Source: Rapana venosa
Taxonomy: Eukaryota > Mollusca > Gastropoda > Neogastropoda > Muricidae
Direction of reading: 5' to 3'
DNA: 64,000 bases
NCBI GenBank assembly: GCA_028751875.1
Contig: CM054141.1
Location: 45,086,212-45,150,211 of the forward strand
Made by a program: the position numbers and the translations under genes
The notes under the pieces: generated by a model
Databases searched by the model: none
Told to the model about the DNA's origin: nothing
What the model saw: only the letters and a program-made list of their open reading frames with translations
Shown: positions 47,219 to 60,043 of the stretch, one piece after another
Position numbering within the stretch: the first letter of the stretch is position 1
Layout of the letters: each line of letters begins with the position of its first letter

Positions 47219-47315
<97 letters not shown>
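47125..47315 (+). repeat. GA and TG microsatellites
   Basis: GA 47128-47180, TG 47218-47314 with a GTTG slip at 47249. Confidence 0.95.
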
Positions 47316-47316
<1 letters not shown>

Positions 47317-47409
47317 ACAAGCCTGGTTCAAATCCAAGCGCACAATATAGTCGCTAAGACTTAAGAAGAATCAAATCAGTGCATGTTGAGAGCAATAATT
47401 ATGTAGGTT

Positions 47410-47622
47410 AATTTTTATTTTGTTCTTTTATTTCGAGGATAATGGAATAAGCATTCATCTACTTTATTTTCAGCCAGTCTCCGTGTGTATGCAGATTTGT
47501 AAATTTTGCCATCCGTTCCCACCGGCACACAATGGCCTACTCTTAGGAAAAGCGGAACGGGTTTTAACGTATGCGCAAGATGTTCTTCCTGCGTTCGCAC
47601 ACGGGACCTCGGTTTATAGTCT
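47410..47622 (-). mobile_element. SINE family A, 3' part
   Basis: Minus strand body (AGACTATAAACCGAGGTCCC) to tail; head absent; ends abruptly at 47622. Confidence 0.85.
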
Positions 47623-48655
47623 ACTAATAGATTACAGAATAACACAAGTTCTGAAAAATACACAAAGCATACAACTTTTTTTAAAGTCCAAATATGAGCT
47701 GACGCTGTAATTTTGTTTTTGTACGGATAGAGTTTGGCTGAGCTTGGCATCAAAGCTTGTGTTGAAATATTGAAGTTATCTTCATTATACTCCATCTCTC
47801 ACTATAGTCAAACTGCTGCTATCTGTCAGACCTTTCGTGCTGGCCAGCATTCTCATTCCGATCTTCATTAAAATCCCAGCGAGTCTGAATCCTCGATAGA
47901 GGACTCTCCCGTGGAGCCACCTCAATCCCAAGACATAAATTAAACAGAGTATCTCTAGGATTCATTCTCCTTGGTGCTGGGGGAAAGATGACAACACTTT
48001 GCGTGATAGCACGAGACAGGAAACGAGTCATCCCATTGTAAGTGAGTTTACACTAAAGTCAGCGTTATGTTCAATCCTCCTTAAGTCAGATAGTTGTGAC
48101 GTCATAATAAATTCCCGAGTTTGTTTTTGTATTTCATGGGGAAAACTGTATACATGTCCCCCTGTCACTGGAAAAAAAAGGTTGTATACATAATTATATA
48201 TGTACAAAAGCAATGTTGACCTTATTCGATAGGTGATGAAGGAAATGCAGCTGTTGGCATTGCTATTTTCGAAGGGTTGTACATCATGCCCCCAAACATA
48301 GCTTTGGTTGGCTAAAAAGAATCGCTGCTGCCACGTTGGTTGCACAATGTTTATCATATCAACTTTAGACTATAAACAATAGTATCCTGACGACAGAAAG
48401 TATGTTGGGTTTTTTTCATGGTGGTTATCACATTTAATGGCAGTATCCGACAAATTAGCATGAACGTTTTTGAAACAGCATGGGGGACATTTGATAAAGC
48501 TGCAAGTTATAGGAATGTTAAAGTTGGATGTAAAGTGAAAAAAAAAAAATGAGGGTCACCTTTTCCCCCTAAACTTTTACATCTCTCTTTCGCTGCATCG
48601 CTTCACTGTTTCTCTCTTTTTCACTGAGTGGGTGTCTATGTTTTTAGTCTATTTA
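47623..48655. other. Unique sequence, no recognised feature
   Basis: Includes a 71-codon minus-strand frame (48031-47819) that resembles nothing I know. Confidence 0.45.
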
Positions 48656-48657
48656 TT

Positions 48658-48872
<215 letters not shown>

Positions 48873-48984
48873 GTGTTGAGACAAGCATTCTAATTTTAAA
48901 TATGTGCAAAAATATTCATTGACGTTTAATATATCGATATTGCTTAAATTCTTACAAAATTTGTTTCTAAGCCATTTAACGCAC

Positions 48985-49445
<461 letters not shown>

Positions 49446-49949
49446 CACATTCATCAAAGAACTTTTAAGTCTCTTCTACGCCTCGTTGTAGCAGAGCTAC
49501 AACAACAAAGACATTAACGAAGACAAAAGAACCCCCGTCCAACAAAAAAAGAAAAAGAAAAGAAACCCAAACAAATTTCTACCTTAGCTTCTCAGAACCA
49601 GTCCTCCTCCCCCCCCCCCCCCCCCCCCCCCCAGCCAACCCCCCACAAGAAACCCCCCCAGCAAACAAACAGAAAAAAAACATATCAACACACCCTTTCA
49701 CCATTACCTTCGCCTATCATTCCTTTATCTGATGATAAAAAAGTGAAAATAACCAAACAAATAAACAACAACAACAACAAACAAACACCGCTATGAACAA
49801 CAGCAGCAAGGACAAAAATAAAATGATTTATGCAAAATAATAAATCTTTCTTTTTCTTCCTCCACACTGACGACAATGTGCATTGGCACTCTCTCCCAAA
49901 CGAACAAGGAAAAAAGCACAACAAAACAAAATAAAACAAACCGAACACC
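49446..49949. other. A/C-rich sequence with poly-C
   Basis: Poly-C at 49611-49632; ACA/CAA-rich flanks. No recognised gene. Confidence 0.55.
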
Positions 49950-50059
49950 CTGAGCAGCATAACTAAGCAAACGAAGCAAAAACAAAGCGACAAACCCATC
50001 CTTTTAGGAAAAACAACCCTTTCAACAAAAATATTACTACAACAGGCAATTAACGCCCT

Positions 50060-50299
50060 ACTCTCAATACACACGCACACATGAACACTCACACCCACAT
50101 GAATACACACACACACACATGAACAGTCACATACAAACACACAAATATGAACACACGCACACACACACACACGCGCGCGCGCACGCTCGCGTGTGCATCC
50201 TCACGCGTACATTAACACACACATACATGCACACATACACAGACGCACACACACACACACACTCATATAGACGCGCGTGCGCACGCGTGCACGCACGCC

Positions 50300-50331
<32 letters not shown>

Positions 50332-50378
50332 ACACACACACACACACACCACACACACACACACACAACCACAAATAA
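50060..50378 (+). repeat. Degenerate CA/CG repeat
   Basis: Counterpart in position of the TG tract at 21550-21690. Confidence 0.9.
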
Positions 50379-50500
50379 ACAGACAAGCAAACACTACCCA
50401 TATTACGAAATGATCTGATCATAGATCACATGGTAATGTGTCATGCTTCGCTCCTCAAAAGACAAGTCCAGACATTCTGCAGCGTTGTATGCTGGTGTCC

Positions 50501-51279
50501 TCTGAAAGTGTTTCAGTGTAGGTACATGGCCTATAACTGGGTTAACAGAACAGTAGTGTGGCCTGTGAAAGTGTTTCAGTGTAGGTACATGACCTATGAC
50601 TGGGTTAACAGAACAGTAGTGTGGCCTGTGAAAGTGTTTCAGTGTAGGTACATGGCCTATGACTGGGTTAACAGAACAGTAGTGTGGCCTGTGAAAGTGT
50701 TTCAGTGTAGGTACATGGCCTATGACTGGGTTAACAGAACAGTAGTGTGGCCTGTGAAAGTGTTTCAGTGTAGGTACATGACCTATGACTGGGTTAACAG
50801 AACAGTAGTGTGGCCTGTGAAAGTGTTTCAGTGTAGGTACATGACCTATGACTGGGTTAATAGAACAGTAGTGTGGCCTGGGAAAGTGTTTCAGTGTAGG
50901 TACATGACCTATGACTGGGTTAATAGAACAGTAGTGTGGCCTGTGAAAGTGTTTCAGTGTAGGTACATGACCTATGACTGGGTTAATAGAACAGTAGTGT
51001 GGCCTGTGAAAGTGTTTCAGTGTAGGTACATGACCTATGACTGGGTTAATAGAACAGTAGTGTGGCCTGTGAAAGTGCTTCAGTGTAGGTACATGACCTA
51101 TGACTGGGTTAATAGAACAGTAGTGTGGCCTGTGAAAGTGCTTCAGAGTAGGTACATGGCCTGTGGTGGGGTGGAGAACAGTAGTGTGACCTTTGGAAGT
51201 GTTGCAGTGTAGGTACATGACCTGTGCTTTGGTTGACACAACAGTAGTGTGGCCTTGATAGTGTTTAAGTGTAGGTAGT
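50501..51279 (-). repeat. 63-bp minisatellite, array 2 (about 12 units, inverted)
   Basis: The marker GGTACATG recurs at 50521, 50584, 50647, 50710, 50773 and so on to 51151 at 63-bp steps; the last units (51151-51279) are divergent and one lost 2 bp. Same consensus as array 1 on the other strand. Divergent units lie at the far end as in array 1, so the orientation of decay is conserved. Confidence 0.95.
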
Positions 51280-51333
51280 GGTGCATCATCTTTCACTGTC
51301 TCACACTGTCATACATCCACACTTTTAGTGCTC

Positions 51334-51338
<5 letters not shown>

Positions 51339-51387
<49 letters not shown>

Positions 51388-51397
51388 GTGTGTGTGC

Positions 51398-51429
<32 letters not shown>

Positions 51430-51455
51430 ATGTGTGTGTGTGTGTACGTGTGCAT
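51339..51455 (+). repeat. TG/CG microsatellite
   Basis: TG 51339-51395, CG 51399-51413, TG to 51450. Confidence 0.95.
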
Positions 51456-51597
51456 GTGTGCTGTGGCTGTCTAATGACCGACATCTTCATGATTGCTTTT
51501 TGCCGTTTGTTTGAGGTTCGTGTTTTGCCATGATAGTGTAAGAAATTGGAACTCTGTGTGTGTGTTTGAATGTGTGTGAGTGTATTACTATTCTCAT

Positions 51598-51912
51598 TAT
51601 TATACCTTTATTTCGAACATTGTGGAATTAGCACTCATTTGTTTTTTACATACTGTCCCCGTGTGCAGCAGTTTTGCACATTTTTTTCATCCATTCCCAC
51701 CAACACACAATGGCCACTTTTCTGAAAGGCAGAACGTGTCTTAGCGCGTGCGCAAGATTTTCTGCGGGGATTTACACACGGGACTTCAGTTTATAGTCTT
51801 ATCGAAGGACTTAAGGTGCGAGTGGAGTTGGCACTAGCGTTAACTCAAGGGGAAATATTCTCTCGAACTGGCGTCTTGATGGTTTAAACCTGGGTTCATA
51901 TCGCGAACGCAG
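51598..51912 (-). mobile_element. SINE family A, old nearly complete copy
   Basis: Tail, body and linker are present but diverged (GACTATAAACTGAAGTCCCG on the minus strand; GAGTTAACGCTAGTGCCAAC). The tRNA head near 51880-51912 is scarcely recognisable and abuts a TG run. Confidence 0.75.
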
Positions 51913-51914
51913 TG

Positions 51915-51952
<38 letters not shown>

Positions 51953-52035
51953 GTTGTCTGTCTGTCTGTCTGTCTGTGTGCTGTTGTGGGATGTGTGTGT
52001 GTGTTTGTGCGCGCGCGCGCGTGCGTGTGCGTTAG
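51913..52035 (+). repeat. TG, TCTG and CG microsatellites
   Basis: TG 51913-51952, TCTG 51957-51978, TG and CG to 52030. Confidence 0.95.
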
Positions 52036-52324
52036 TGCACTGGATTTGGAATTTTTAAGCCTTCCTGTTTATCACAGCAAGTTTGTCAGCATTTTTTTCA
52101 CTTTGAAGGCATTATGTGGTTATGTTAAAGCTGGAGTCCAAACAGATTTACGTTAGACCGTTACGTAAAAAGTGTACCTTTTCTGCTTAGTTGCTTTAAG
52201 ACACAAAAATATATCAGCTACTCGTGGTCATAAAAAATACTGTTGATATAAAGATTAACTAGTGATGTGGTATCTGAGTTTTGGGACTGATAACTATGTT
52301 AATACTGAAAGTAAAGTAGGTATT
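52036..52324. other. Unique sequence
   Basis: No recognised feature. Confidence 0.45.
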
Positions 52325-52607
52325 TCCATAGCCTATGCAGTCGTTGGGGAGCGAGGTATCAGAGACCTCAGCTTCTCTAGAGGTCAGAATATTAACCACA
52401 GGGCCCATATCTTCTCCCTTGATTCTTTACCTTACCTGTCTCTAAAGAGAGCTGGTACCCATTTACAGCTGGGTAAACTGGGGAACTGTACTGAAGCCAA
52501 GGCTTACGAATGGTCACACATCCACCATGTGACCACAACCAACGCTGCTTATTCTTAGCTTGGGGGAAGTGAGTGCTCTAACCACTAAGCTATCCTGTTC
52601 CCTAATA
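52325..52607 (-). mobile_element. SINE family C, copy 2
   Basis: Minus strand: AGGATAGCTTAGTGGTTAGA A box, then GTTTACCCAGCTGTAAATGG (52480-52461) and AGAGAAGCTGAGGTCTCTGA. Matches 14104-14400 along its length. Confidence 0.8.
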
Positions 52608-53220
52608 CTGAAAATAAGCAGAGTCCAAACATTTTGCTATCATGCACAGCTGACAAGCTGATACTTCCCGGAAGACGTGTATACCATTACTTATGCAACA
52701 AAACAAAAAGAATAGGAAAATTCTGACATTGCTATGACAGTAAATAAAACAAACATGGAACAGAACATATAAACAAACAAATGAAGCCAACCGCCAAACC
52801 CCAATGAAGAAAAACTTATTTTTCTTTTTCCTATTTTATCATAAAACTGCAAGTATTTTGTACCAAAACAGCCCATCTTTTTTCACAGAATAGAAAGTGT
52901 ACTGAACTGTCAGTTTTCCAAATAGAGAAAACGGCTGCTGTTTCTGAGCTTTACCAAGCTTAACATCCTGGATTTGTCTGGACAATGCAATCTGACTCAC
53001 TCATTGCACTTTGGATTCACCTTGAGACCAGGTGTATGCACTGGGTAAGAAGTACGCGTGTATGGCTGTTTCTCAAGCACCCCAAAACGGCGTACACACA
53101 GTTTTAAAACAGGAACGATGAATTTATGTCTGTGTCAATATTAAGAAACTGACCTGTAGCAAATGTCAAAAATAAAAAGAACTGATGAAAAATCCGAAAA
53201 GGTATAGTTTGAGTTTGAGT
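52608..53220. other. Unique sequence
   Basis: No recognised feature. Confidence 0.45.
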
Positions 53221-53223
53221 TCT

Positions 53224-53455
<232 letters not shown>

Positions 53456-53604
53456 CTAGGCACGGTGATGGAAATAGAGGCGGCTGTTGATAGGAAGTGC
53501 AACGATGGGGGAAGGATGCTAGCAGCTGGCTGAGGAAAGGATTGCAGAGGTCAGTGTGCTCAGAGCTTTGAAAAAGGCATTCGGAAGTTCGTGAAGACAA
53601 GGGT

Positions 53605-53725
53605 TGGTGTTTCCCATTCCACGGCTAGAGTTCTCAAGTTCACTGATGGTAAGATTTTGCATTTGCAACCGTTATTGCCCAACACACACACACGCACGCA
53701 CGCACGCACGCACGCTTGCTTGCTT
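53605..53725 (+). repeat. Family G fragment followed by ACGC/TTGC repeats
   Basis: 53610-53690 resembles 4895-4960 (CGGCTAGAGTTCTCAAGTTC, ATGGTAA). (ACGC)n and (TTGC)n at 53692-53729. Confidence 0.45.
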
Positions 53726-53729
53726 GCTT

Positions 53730-54094
53730 ACTTATTTGAAGTCATTTTAGAATGTTTTCACCAATATGAAATATAACTTTTTTGTGTCTTTGAGATTTTT
53801 TAAGCGTATCGACCTGCCTGTCAGTATTGTAATTGCCCTTTATGGGATGATTAAAGTGTTTTTGGCTTGACTTTGACTTTCCTTGACTTCTGACTTTGGA
53901 TAAAGAGAAGGCGTGAATGTCTATGGTCTTGAAAATATGACAGGTGATGTATTATTTTTCTTCTTTCTGAACTGCTTTGTGATGTTGAGGAGAAAAAGAA
54001 TGGTGGAGTGATAAAAAGGCATTTCATCAGTGACAGATACAGATATAACCAGATTAAAGAAGGCATTGGTTATAGACTAGTCTTAATTTTTTTA
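53730..54094. other. Unique sequence
   Basis: No recognised feature. Confidence 0.45.
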
Positions 54095-54945
54095 TTTGCT
54101 GCCTCATCTTCTGACGACCCCCGTCCTACTGTTCCCACGCCGCTCATTCCAATCTCCCCGCTACAACCACACCCAGATTTGCTATGTCTCATCCTCAGGG
54201 TCGGAAGTCCACAGGGAACCCATCACTATCAGGCCGCCGTGGGGCCACCAGCCAGAGTGGCCCTGCACTGCTGCTGGGTCACTTTGGTGGTGTTCAGTGG
54301 TGCCTGTTCTAAGGTAACATACGCAGGACACCACCTACTAAGCCCCCTACTAACGACAGTATTAGCTCAGTCGCGGAGCCAGACTGAGTGAGTTGCCCAC
54401 TCCAGGTGGCAACCACCACAACGTCCCTCCAACGACCGTCCCCCGCGAACCTCCAACCCCAAAGGCTTTGACACAAACTCACCACAGGCACAGAAATGTA
54501 TGGGAAAACCGAATCTGAGGTCACCATGAGACCAGAGAAACTGGGACCACCGAATCAGAGGCTTTTTTTTTTAAATGTATGATGATCAATGACAATGAGG
54601 ATGACGTAATGATGCTGCTGTGGAAGTGCATATGCTTTGAGACTACTTGACAGGGTTGTACTCTACGCTTACTATCATAATATATCCCGGCGTCAACCGG
54701 ACCCGAGAGATACAGACACCTGCAGTGTTGGTCAGGTAATTTGAGCAACACTCTCAAACTCGCATCCGTTAAGTGGATGAAGCTCGACTGTGTGGTCCCA
54801 GTCTTCCCACTGAGCCCACAGCACACTCACTCTGGGTAGGAGCCGGCCGGAGTCCGAAAAATCCCTATGACTCTTATGGGAATCGAACCCGCGACCTTCC
54901 AGTCCGTAACCCAAGGCGCTAACCACTGCGCCATGGCGGCTGGTG
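54095..54945 (-). mobile_element. Family D repeat, copy 5 (best full-length copy)
   Basis: About 850 bp. On the minus strand it starts with a tRNA-like head (CCATGGCGCAGTGGTTAGCG A box; GTCGCGGGTTCGATTCCC B box, 54885-54943). Then come GGGAAGACTGGGACCACACA, CCTGACCAACACTGCAGGTG and GTTGACGCCGGGA, and a long 3' portion with GGTGTTCAGTGGTGCCTG on the plus strand at 54287. No coding potential seen. Confidence 0.75.
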
Positions 54946-55249
54946 ACTAGTCTTAAATATGACCCACCCTGTGTGGTATGAGAATGGTTTGACAGAGAAA
55001 GAAAAAGATTTTAAATATTAGGAGAAGGTGGGTTTTCTATCAAAACGGAAGTAAAGTCATCAAGAATGATAAGCATAGATCAACATCCACACCCACACTC
55101 ACAGACATACAGACACAGACAGACAGACACACACCCCTCCAGTTTCTCAGAGCTTCACATAGGCACATTATCATTAATTGCTCAAAACCCTTTGATCCAA
55201 GCTTATTGCCAAGTCCTACATTTTGAAACATCATGATTAAAAATGCCAT
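54946..55249. other. Unique sequence
   Basis: No recognised feature. Confidence 0.45.
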
Positions 55250-56180
55250 GTTATTATTGTATTTAGCCATGGCAACCTTTTAGTATAACAGCATGTACTC
55301 TCCTTTCAAAGAGGAAAACTTCTCTGAAGTCTGAGTATGGCTGCTCATATGGAAAATTACTTCAAAACAGATAAAACATAAGCAAACTTCTCATCCTGTA
55401 TAGTTATTGACTGCCTCACTGTGATTTCCAGGTGTGAGTCAGACAGAGTGTATTCTATAGGCAATGTCCTGGGTATTTAACTGCAGGAACACCAAATAAC
55501 AACAACAACAACAAACCCTTTCAAGAATAGGATAAAACAAACAACTGGTTCATATGTGCCAACCCTAACTGGCACCCACAACAACGTGGATTGGCACAAA
55601 AAAACCTATCCTGATAAATCCATTATCTCTTGTCAGCCAAGATCCTTCCTAACCCCCTACAAACAGGAAAAGCCTGCTTAGGAAAATTGCCAAAGTGCCA
55701 GTGGAGGACCTTCCTAAATTCCAGCACGCAGGGTCAACAACAGCCCAGCTCCATTCGTCATGGCGCTTGTGGAAGGCAAAGGACGCTGCGCCTGACTGCA
55801 CGAGACCGGAAGCTGTTCATCGCTCCGTCATGCTTTGTACCCAAAGACACAGCCTGTGATTGGCTATCAGCAATACCACCTCCCTGCCTGTCTTAGGTTT
55901 CTCGACTGGGTTACATCAAATGACGGCTACTGACACTGCCAGGCTTAAAGGCTGGTCTTGTTTACTCGTGGATAGCTGGTTTTATCCCATGTCGTGGAGT
56001 GTGTGTAAAGCTTGTATGGCTTGTTTGGCGAGTTTCTGCACATTATCCTGTGGGTAGTTGAGTGGTAGGGGGTGACAACTAGGAGCTAAGGTGTTTTAAA
56101 TACCCATGATTGATCATTTACCTTTTTATTCTTTCATCTTTTGGTCTATCTCTCTTTCTGTGGCTGTCTTTATCACTATG
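55250..56180 (-). repeat. Inverted duplication 2, block 1, right copy
   Basis: Reverse-complement partner of 17460-18350. 55250-55560 is family E on the plus strand; 55640-55945 is the 97% island. Confidence 0.8.
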
Positions 56181-56212
56181 TTTCTTACTTGTCTAGAAAA
56201 GGAAAAGTATTT

Positions 56213-56214
<2 letters not shown>

Positions 56215-56274
<60 letters not shown>
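56215..56274 (+). repeat. TA microsatellite, about 29 units
   Basis: Perfect TA run, self-complementary. Confidence 0.97.
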
Positions 56275-56278
<4 letters not shown>

Positions 56279-56363
56279 TAGCATGTATAAATGAGCCATA
56301 GCAAGATTTAGGTGTGGTGTATCCCCTGTCAATAGCCACATATATCGTTATTGTAAAGACGCA

Positions 56364-56441
56364 AATAATAATAATAATAATAATAATAATGTATGGAATT
56401 TATATAGCGCTGAATCTTGTAAAGCAACAAATCAAAGCGCT
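56364..56441 (-). mobile_element. L2-like 3' tail adjoining a family A SINE
   Basis: Minus strand: GAGCGCTTTGATTTGTTGC, TTCAGCGCTATATAAATTCC, (ATT)n. It begins at the tail end of the family A copy at 56445. Confidence 0.8.
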
Positions 56442-56444
56442 CAG

Positions 56445-56660
56445 ATTTTTTTTATATCAAGGATAATGGAAGAAGCACTCATGTGCTTTTTTACATCCAG
56501 TCTCCGTGTGTATGCGGTTTTGTAAATTTTGTCATCTCTTTTCACCGGCACACAATGGCCTACTCTTTCGAAAAGCAGAAACAGGATTAACGTGTGCACA
56601 AGATGTTCTGCATGCGTTCGCACACGGGGCCTCGGTTTATAGTCTCATCCGAAGGACAAT
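56445..56660 (-). mobile_element. SINE family A, head missing
   Basis: Minus strand body from CCTTCGGATGAGACTATAAA (56655) to the tail ending in ATCCTTGATATAAAAAA. It is followed directly by an L2-like tail, giving body, tail A, tail B in a row. Confidence 0.85.
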
Positions 56661-57020
56661 AAGACAAAATGTTTTTTCATGACTATTGAAAATGAACACC
56701 ACTTTCTATTGGAGTTCCCAATGAATAGCTCACTAAGATGTAAATATCTGCCTCATAATATATTCAGAATGTTAATTTTCCACTGGTACAGTTAGCCATT
56801 AACCAATTTGGAGCTGAACGCATCATCGAGCTCTCCAAGTACGTTGCATTTGCCTTTGAACTAAGGAAAAAGCAACTCTCTCACACAACGCCTTAATCAC
56901 ATTTGTTGTGCTATACTAATATTTGTTTTGGATATTCAACACATTGCACCTTGCTGTTCTGATCTTGATTGAGGCAATGGCCTATATCAATTCAATTTCT
57001 GAGCTCTGAGATGTATGTTT
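56661..57020. other. Unique sequence
   Basis: No recognised feature. Confidence 0.45.
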
Positions 57021-57024
57021 CTTA

Positions 57025-57230
57025 CGCTCTGTGTGTGTATGTGTATGTCTGTGTGTGTCTGCGCGTGCGTACGCATGTGAGTATGTGTATTCGATGTGTG
57101 TGTGTGTGTGTGTGTGTGCATATTCAGTGTGTGTGTGTGTGTGCACGCATGCGTGCTGCGTGTGTTTATGTGTGAGTGTGCGCGTGTGTGCATGCGTGTG
57201 TGTGTATGTGTGTGTGTATCCATGTACACA
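57025..57230 (+). repeat. Degenerate TG repeat
   Basis: TG with CG and CA interruptions. Confidence 0.9.
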
Positions 57231-57560
57231 TGCGATATTGTGCAGCTGAAATTTCAAATTTGTACAATTCTACTTTCACTGAATTCTTTCTTTGTTTCTT
57301 TTTTTGTTTCTTTCTTTGTTTGTTTGTTTCTTTCTTTCCATTACTTAGCTACAGCTTCGTGCGTATGCTACTCATGGTCACTGAATTTTGAATTCGGAAT
57401 ATATGGCTACGTTAATGGTAGGTAAACGGTCAAATTTCGAAAAATCGTACCATTGGGGAAACTTAACCTATAGCCAAGGAATGAAAACAGAAAGTAAACA
57501 AAAAGTATGAAAGACATTATCATCTGCTCACAATCTTTTTTGCATACTACATTTTCCTAA
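57231..57560. other. Unique sequence with TTTC/TTTG run
   Basis: Pyrimidine-rich run 57283-57340; otherwise nothing. Confidence 0.5.
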
Positions 57561-57562
57561 GA

Positions 57563-58830
57563 ACATGCATGTTGCAGAACAAGACGGAGCACAATTAGAG
57601 CAAATTTCCAACCTTAGAATACTCTGTGAGAAATACTTGCAACACCAGCAAGATCTTTACCACGTCTTTGTAGATTTTAAGAAGGCGTTCGACAGAGTCT
57701 GGCATAGAGATCTGTTGGCAGCCATGAGGCTGTATAACATTAATGCCAGCTTGATAAGAACTACAAAATACCTCTATAGCAAAGCAACCAGCGCCGTTTG
57801 CAATAAGAACAGCAAAATAGGAGATTGGCTCCGAACCACAATTGAGTACGCCAAGGATGTCTGCTCTCTCACACCCTTTTCAACATCTTCTGAAAGAAAA
57901 TAAAGGCTGAAACACTTGAAAATCATGAGGAAACAGTCAGCATTGGAGACGGGACAATTATAAACTTATGCTTTACCAACGTCAACGGCCTAGCTAGAGA
58001 AGAGCAAGAGCTAGTCAACTTCGTAAATCACCTTGATGAAGCCTCTTCGGCATATAGAATGCAGATCAGTGCAAAGATAGCCCAACTGATAATAGAATTA
58101 ATAGGGCCAGTGGCATCAGCACTGACACAATTATAGATTGAAGAACATTGAGACTGTCCATAGCTTAAAGTATTTGGGAGCTATGGTATTGGATGAAGTA
58201 TCAAAACCTGAAATTCTCCCCAAGATAGCCTAGACCTCAGCTGCAATGACCTAACTGAAAGTCCTCTAGAACGACAAAAACATCGCCATCAGCTCTAAGA
58301 TCAGACTGGTGCATACCCCGATCATATCCATTTGTGGTGCATGTCCATAACAGCAGACATTGAAGGAAGGATACAAGCATATAGAGATGATTTGCTTTCG
58401 CAAACTGCTTGTTATCTCATACAGAGATCACATCACTAATGAGGAAGTGAAAACCATAATTAAAAACGCCATTGGACCATATGAAGAGCACCCGACTTCA
58501 GTTTTAAAAAAAACACCGCAAAATCTGAGCGCTTTGATTTGTTGCTTTACAAGATTCAGCGCTATATAAATTCCATACATTATTATTATTATTTATTATA
58601 AAATAAAGTGGTACGGGCACGTCACACGAACATCTGGACTGGCCAAGGCTCTCCTACACGGAACAGTACAAGAGAGAGACAAAGAGGCAGACAGAGAAAA
58701 AAGATGGGAAGACAACATCAAAGTGGATGGACTGGCCTTGAGTGGAACACTTGGCTACGGAAAGCAGAGAACCGTGGGGAGTAGAGGCAGCTTCAGCGGT
58801 GCCCCCATGGTCTACAGGACTATGGGATAG
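57563..58830 (+). mobile_element. LINE reverse transcriptase, decayed (LINE-3 copy)
   Basis: Plus strand. The first frame (57565-57903) reads QISNLRILCEKYLQ, DFKKAFDRVWH and SKATSAV, closely like the 35.7 kb element, then loses frame at the GVRQG region. The palm FADD box region near 57960 is altered (CFTN in place of RFAD). Later pieces include LKYLGAM-like (about 58165), RKLLVISYRDHITNEE (58393) and KWYGHVTR (58607). It is interrupted at about 58512-58604 by an L2-like tail. Many stops; a dead copy, older than the 35.7 kb one. Confidence 0.85.
58512..58604 (+). mobile_element. L2-like 3' tail nested in the LINE
   Basis: TGAGCGCTTTGATTTGTTGC, ATTCAGCGCTATATAAATTCC-type sequence and ATT repeats lie between the IGPYEE...VLKK and KWYGHVTR codons of the host LINE. 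The intact relative has only three residues between these motifs. Hence a true insertion of about 90 bp. Confidence 0.85.
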
Positions 58831-59084
58831 GTAAAGGTGAAGGTTATTTTCCGTTACTCAACTATGATCCAACATGATATGAGGCTCCCCTCAAAAAAGC
58901 GAAACAGTAGAAAATAAACAAAATAACAAGCAGAAGAAAAAAGCAAATTATTCTTGGTGATCTAGTTTTAAAACGGAATACTACATTTTTGCATCATTGG
59001 ATGGGCCAACAAATTGTTATTTACTCTCCCAGCATGCCAGCGCAGCTTCCTCTTGACACCGAAAACATCCCATTAACGGTAAAG
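58831..59084. other. Unique sequence
   Basis: No recognised feature. Confidence 0.45.
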
Positions 59085-59087
59085 TCT

Positions 59088-59090
59088 CTC

Positions 59091-59173
<83 letters not shown>

Positions 59174-59177
59174 CTCT

Positions 59178-59218
<41 letters not shown>

Positions 59219-59302
59219 ACTCACTCACTCACTATACACACATACGAGCACACACACTTACACAGAAATGCACACACACATACACCACTCACACACACAC
59301 AC

Positions 59303-59373
<71 letters not shown>

Positions 59374-59400
59374 GCACTTACACAAACACATGCACACACG
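59088..59400 (+). repeat. CT, TA and CA microsatellite cluster
   Basis: CT with interruptions 59088-59177, TA 59178-59214, TCAC repeats 59215-59232, CA to 59400. Confidence 0.95.
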
Positions 59401-59405
59401 CACAG

Positions 59406-59757
59406 AACGGGACGGGATAGCCTGGTGGTTAGCGTGATGCGCTCGTGATCTGCTGACCCGAGTTCGATTCCCGCTCAAGAGGATTTTTCCTCTAGAGTTA
59501 ACATCAGTGCCGACTCCACTCTCCCCCTAAAAGTCCTTCGGATGAGACTGTAAACCGAGGTCCCGTGTGCGAACGCACACAAAACATCTTGCGCACACGT
59601 CAAAACCCGTTCCACGTTTCGGAAGAGTAGGCCATTGTGTGCCGGCAGGAACGGATGACAAAATTTGCACAACTACATACACAAGGGGACTGGATGTAAA
59701 AAAAAAGCACAGAAGTGCTTATTCCATTATCCTCGAAATAAAAGAAAAATAGAAAAA
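59406..59757 (+). mobile_element. SINE family A, full length
   Basis: The tRNA-like head reads GGGATAGCCTGGTGGTTAGC and CCGAGTTCGATTCCCGC; linker GAGTTAACATCAGTGCCGAC; body CCTTCGGATGAGACTGTAAA (59537); tail GGGGACTGGATGTAAAAAA and TTATTCCATTATCCTCGAAA (59719). Same structure as 25171. A CA tract lies immediately upstream. Confidence 0.9.
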
Positions 59758-60006
59758 TGAAAGTAAAAAGGCACGATGGGCACGTTAAAGAGGCAGAAAA
59801 AGGGTTAATGTAAGGATAGAAATAATTAATGTGTGTGTGAGCGCGCTCAGATATGTGTTTATGGAGAGAGAGAGAGAGAGAGAGAGAGCGGGAGGGGGGG
59901 GGTCAATCAACTGTAGTCACACGAAACCCTTTCATCCATAATGGACAGACCTTGTCTTCAGCCTCCGCCTGTGGAGAGTGACATGTTCAATAGCTGCACT
60001 TCACTC

Positions 60007-60043
<37 letters not shown>

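Larger units (their letters stand above)
49950..51560 (-). repeat. Inverted duplication 2, block 2, right copy
   Basis: Reverse-complement partner of 20355-21800: 49960-50062 with 21690-21795, 50375-50500 with 21430-21545, array with array, 51460-51555 with 20345-20500. A TG tract (51339-51450) sits inside the flank only in this copy. Confidence 0.8.

Noticed and set aside
55630..55896. 88-codon frame across island I5
   Set aside because: The 97% identical inverted partner has a 1-bp indel that breaks the frame, so it is not under protein-level constraint.
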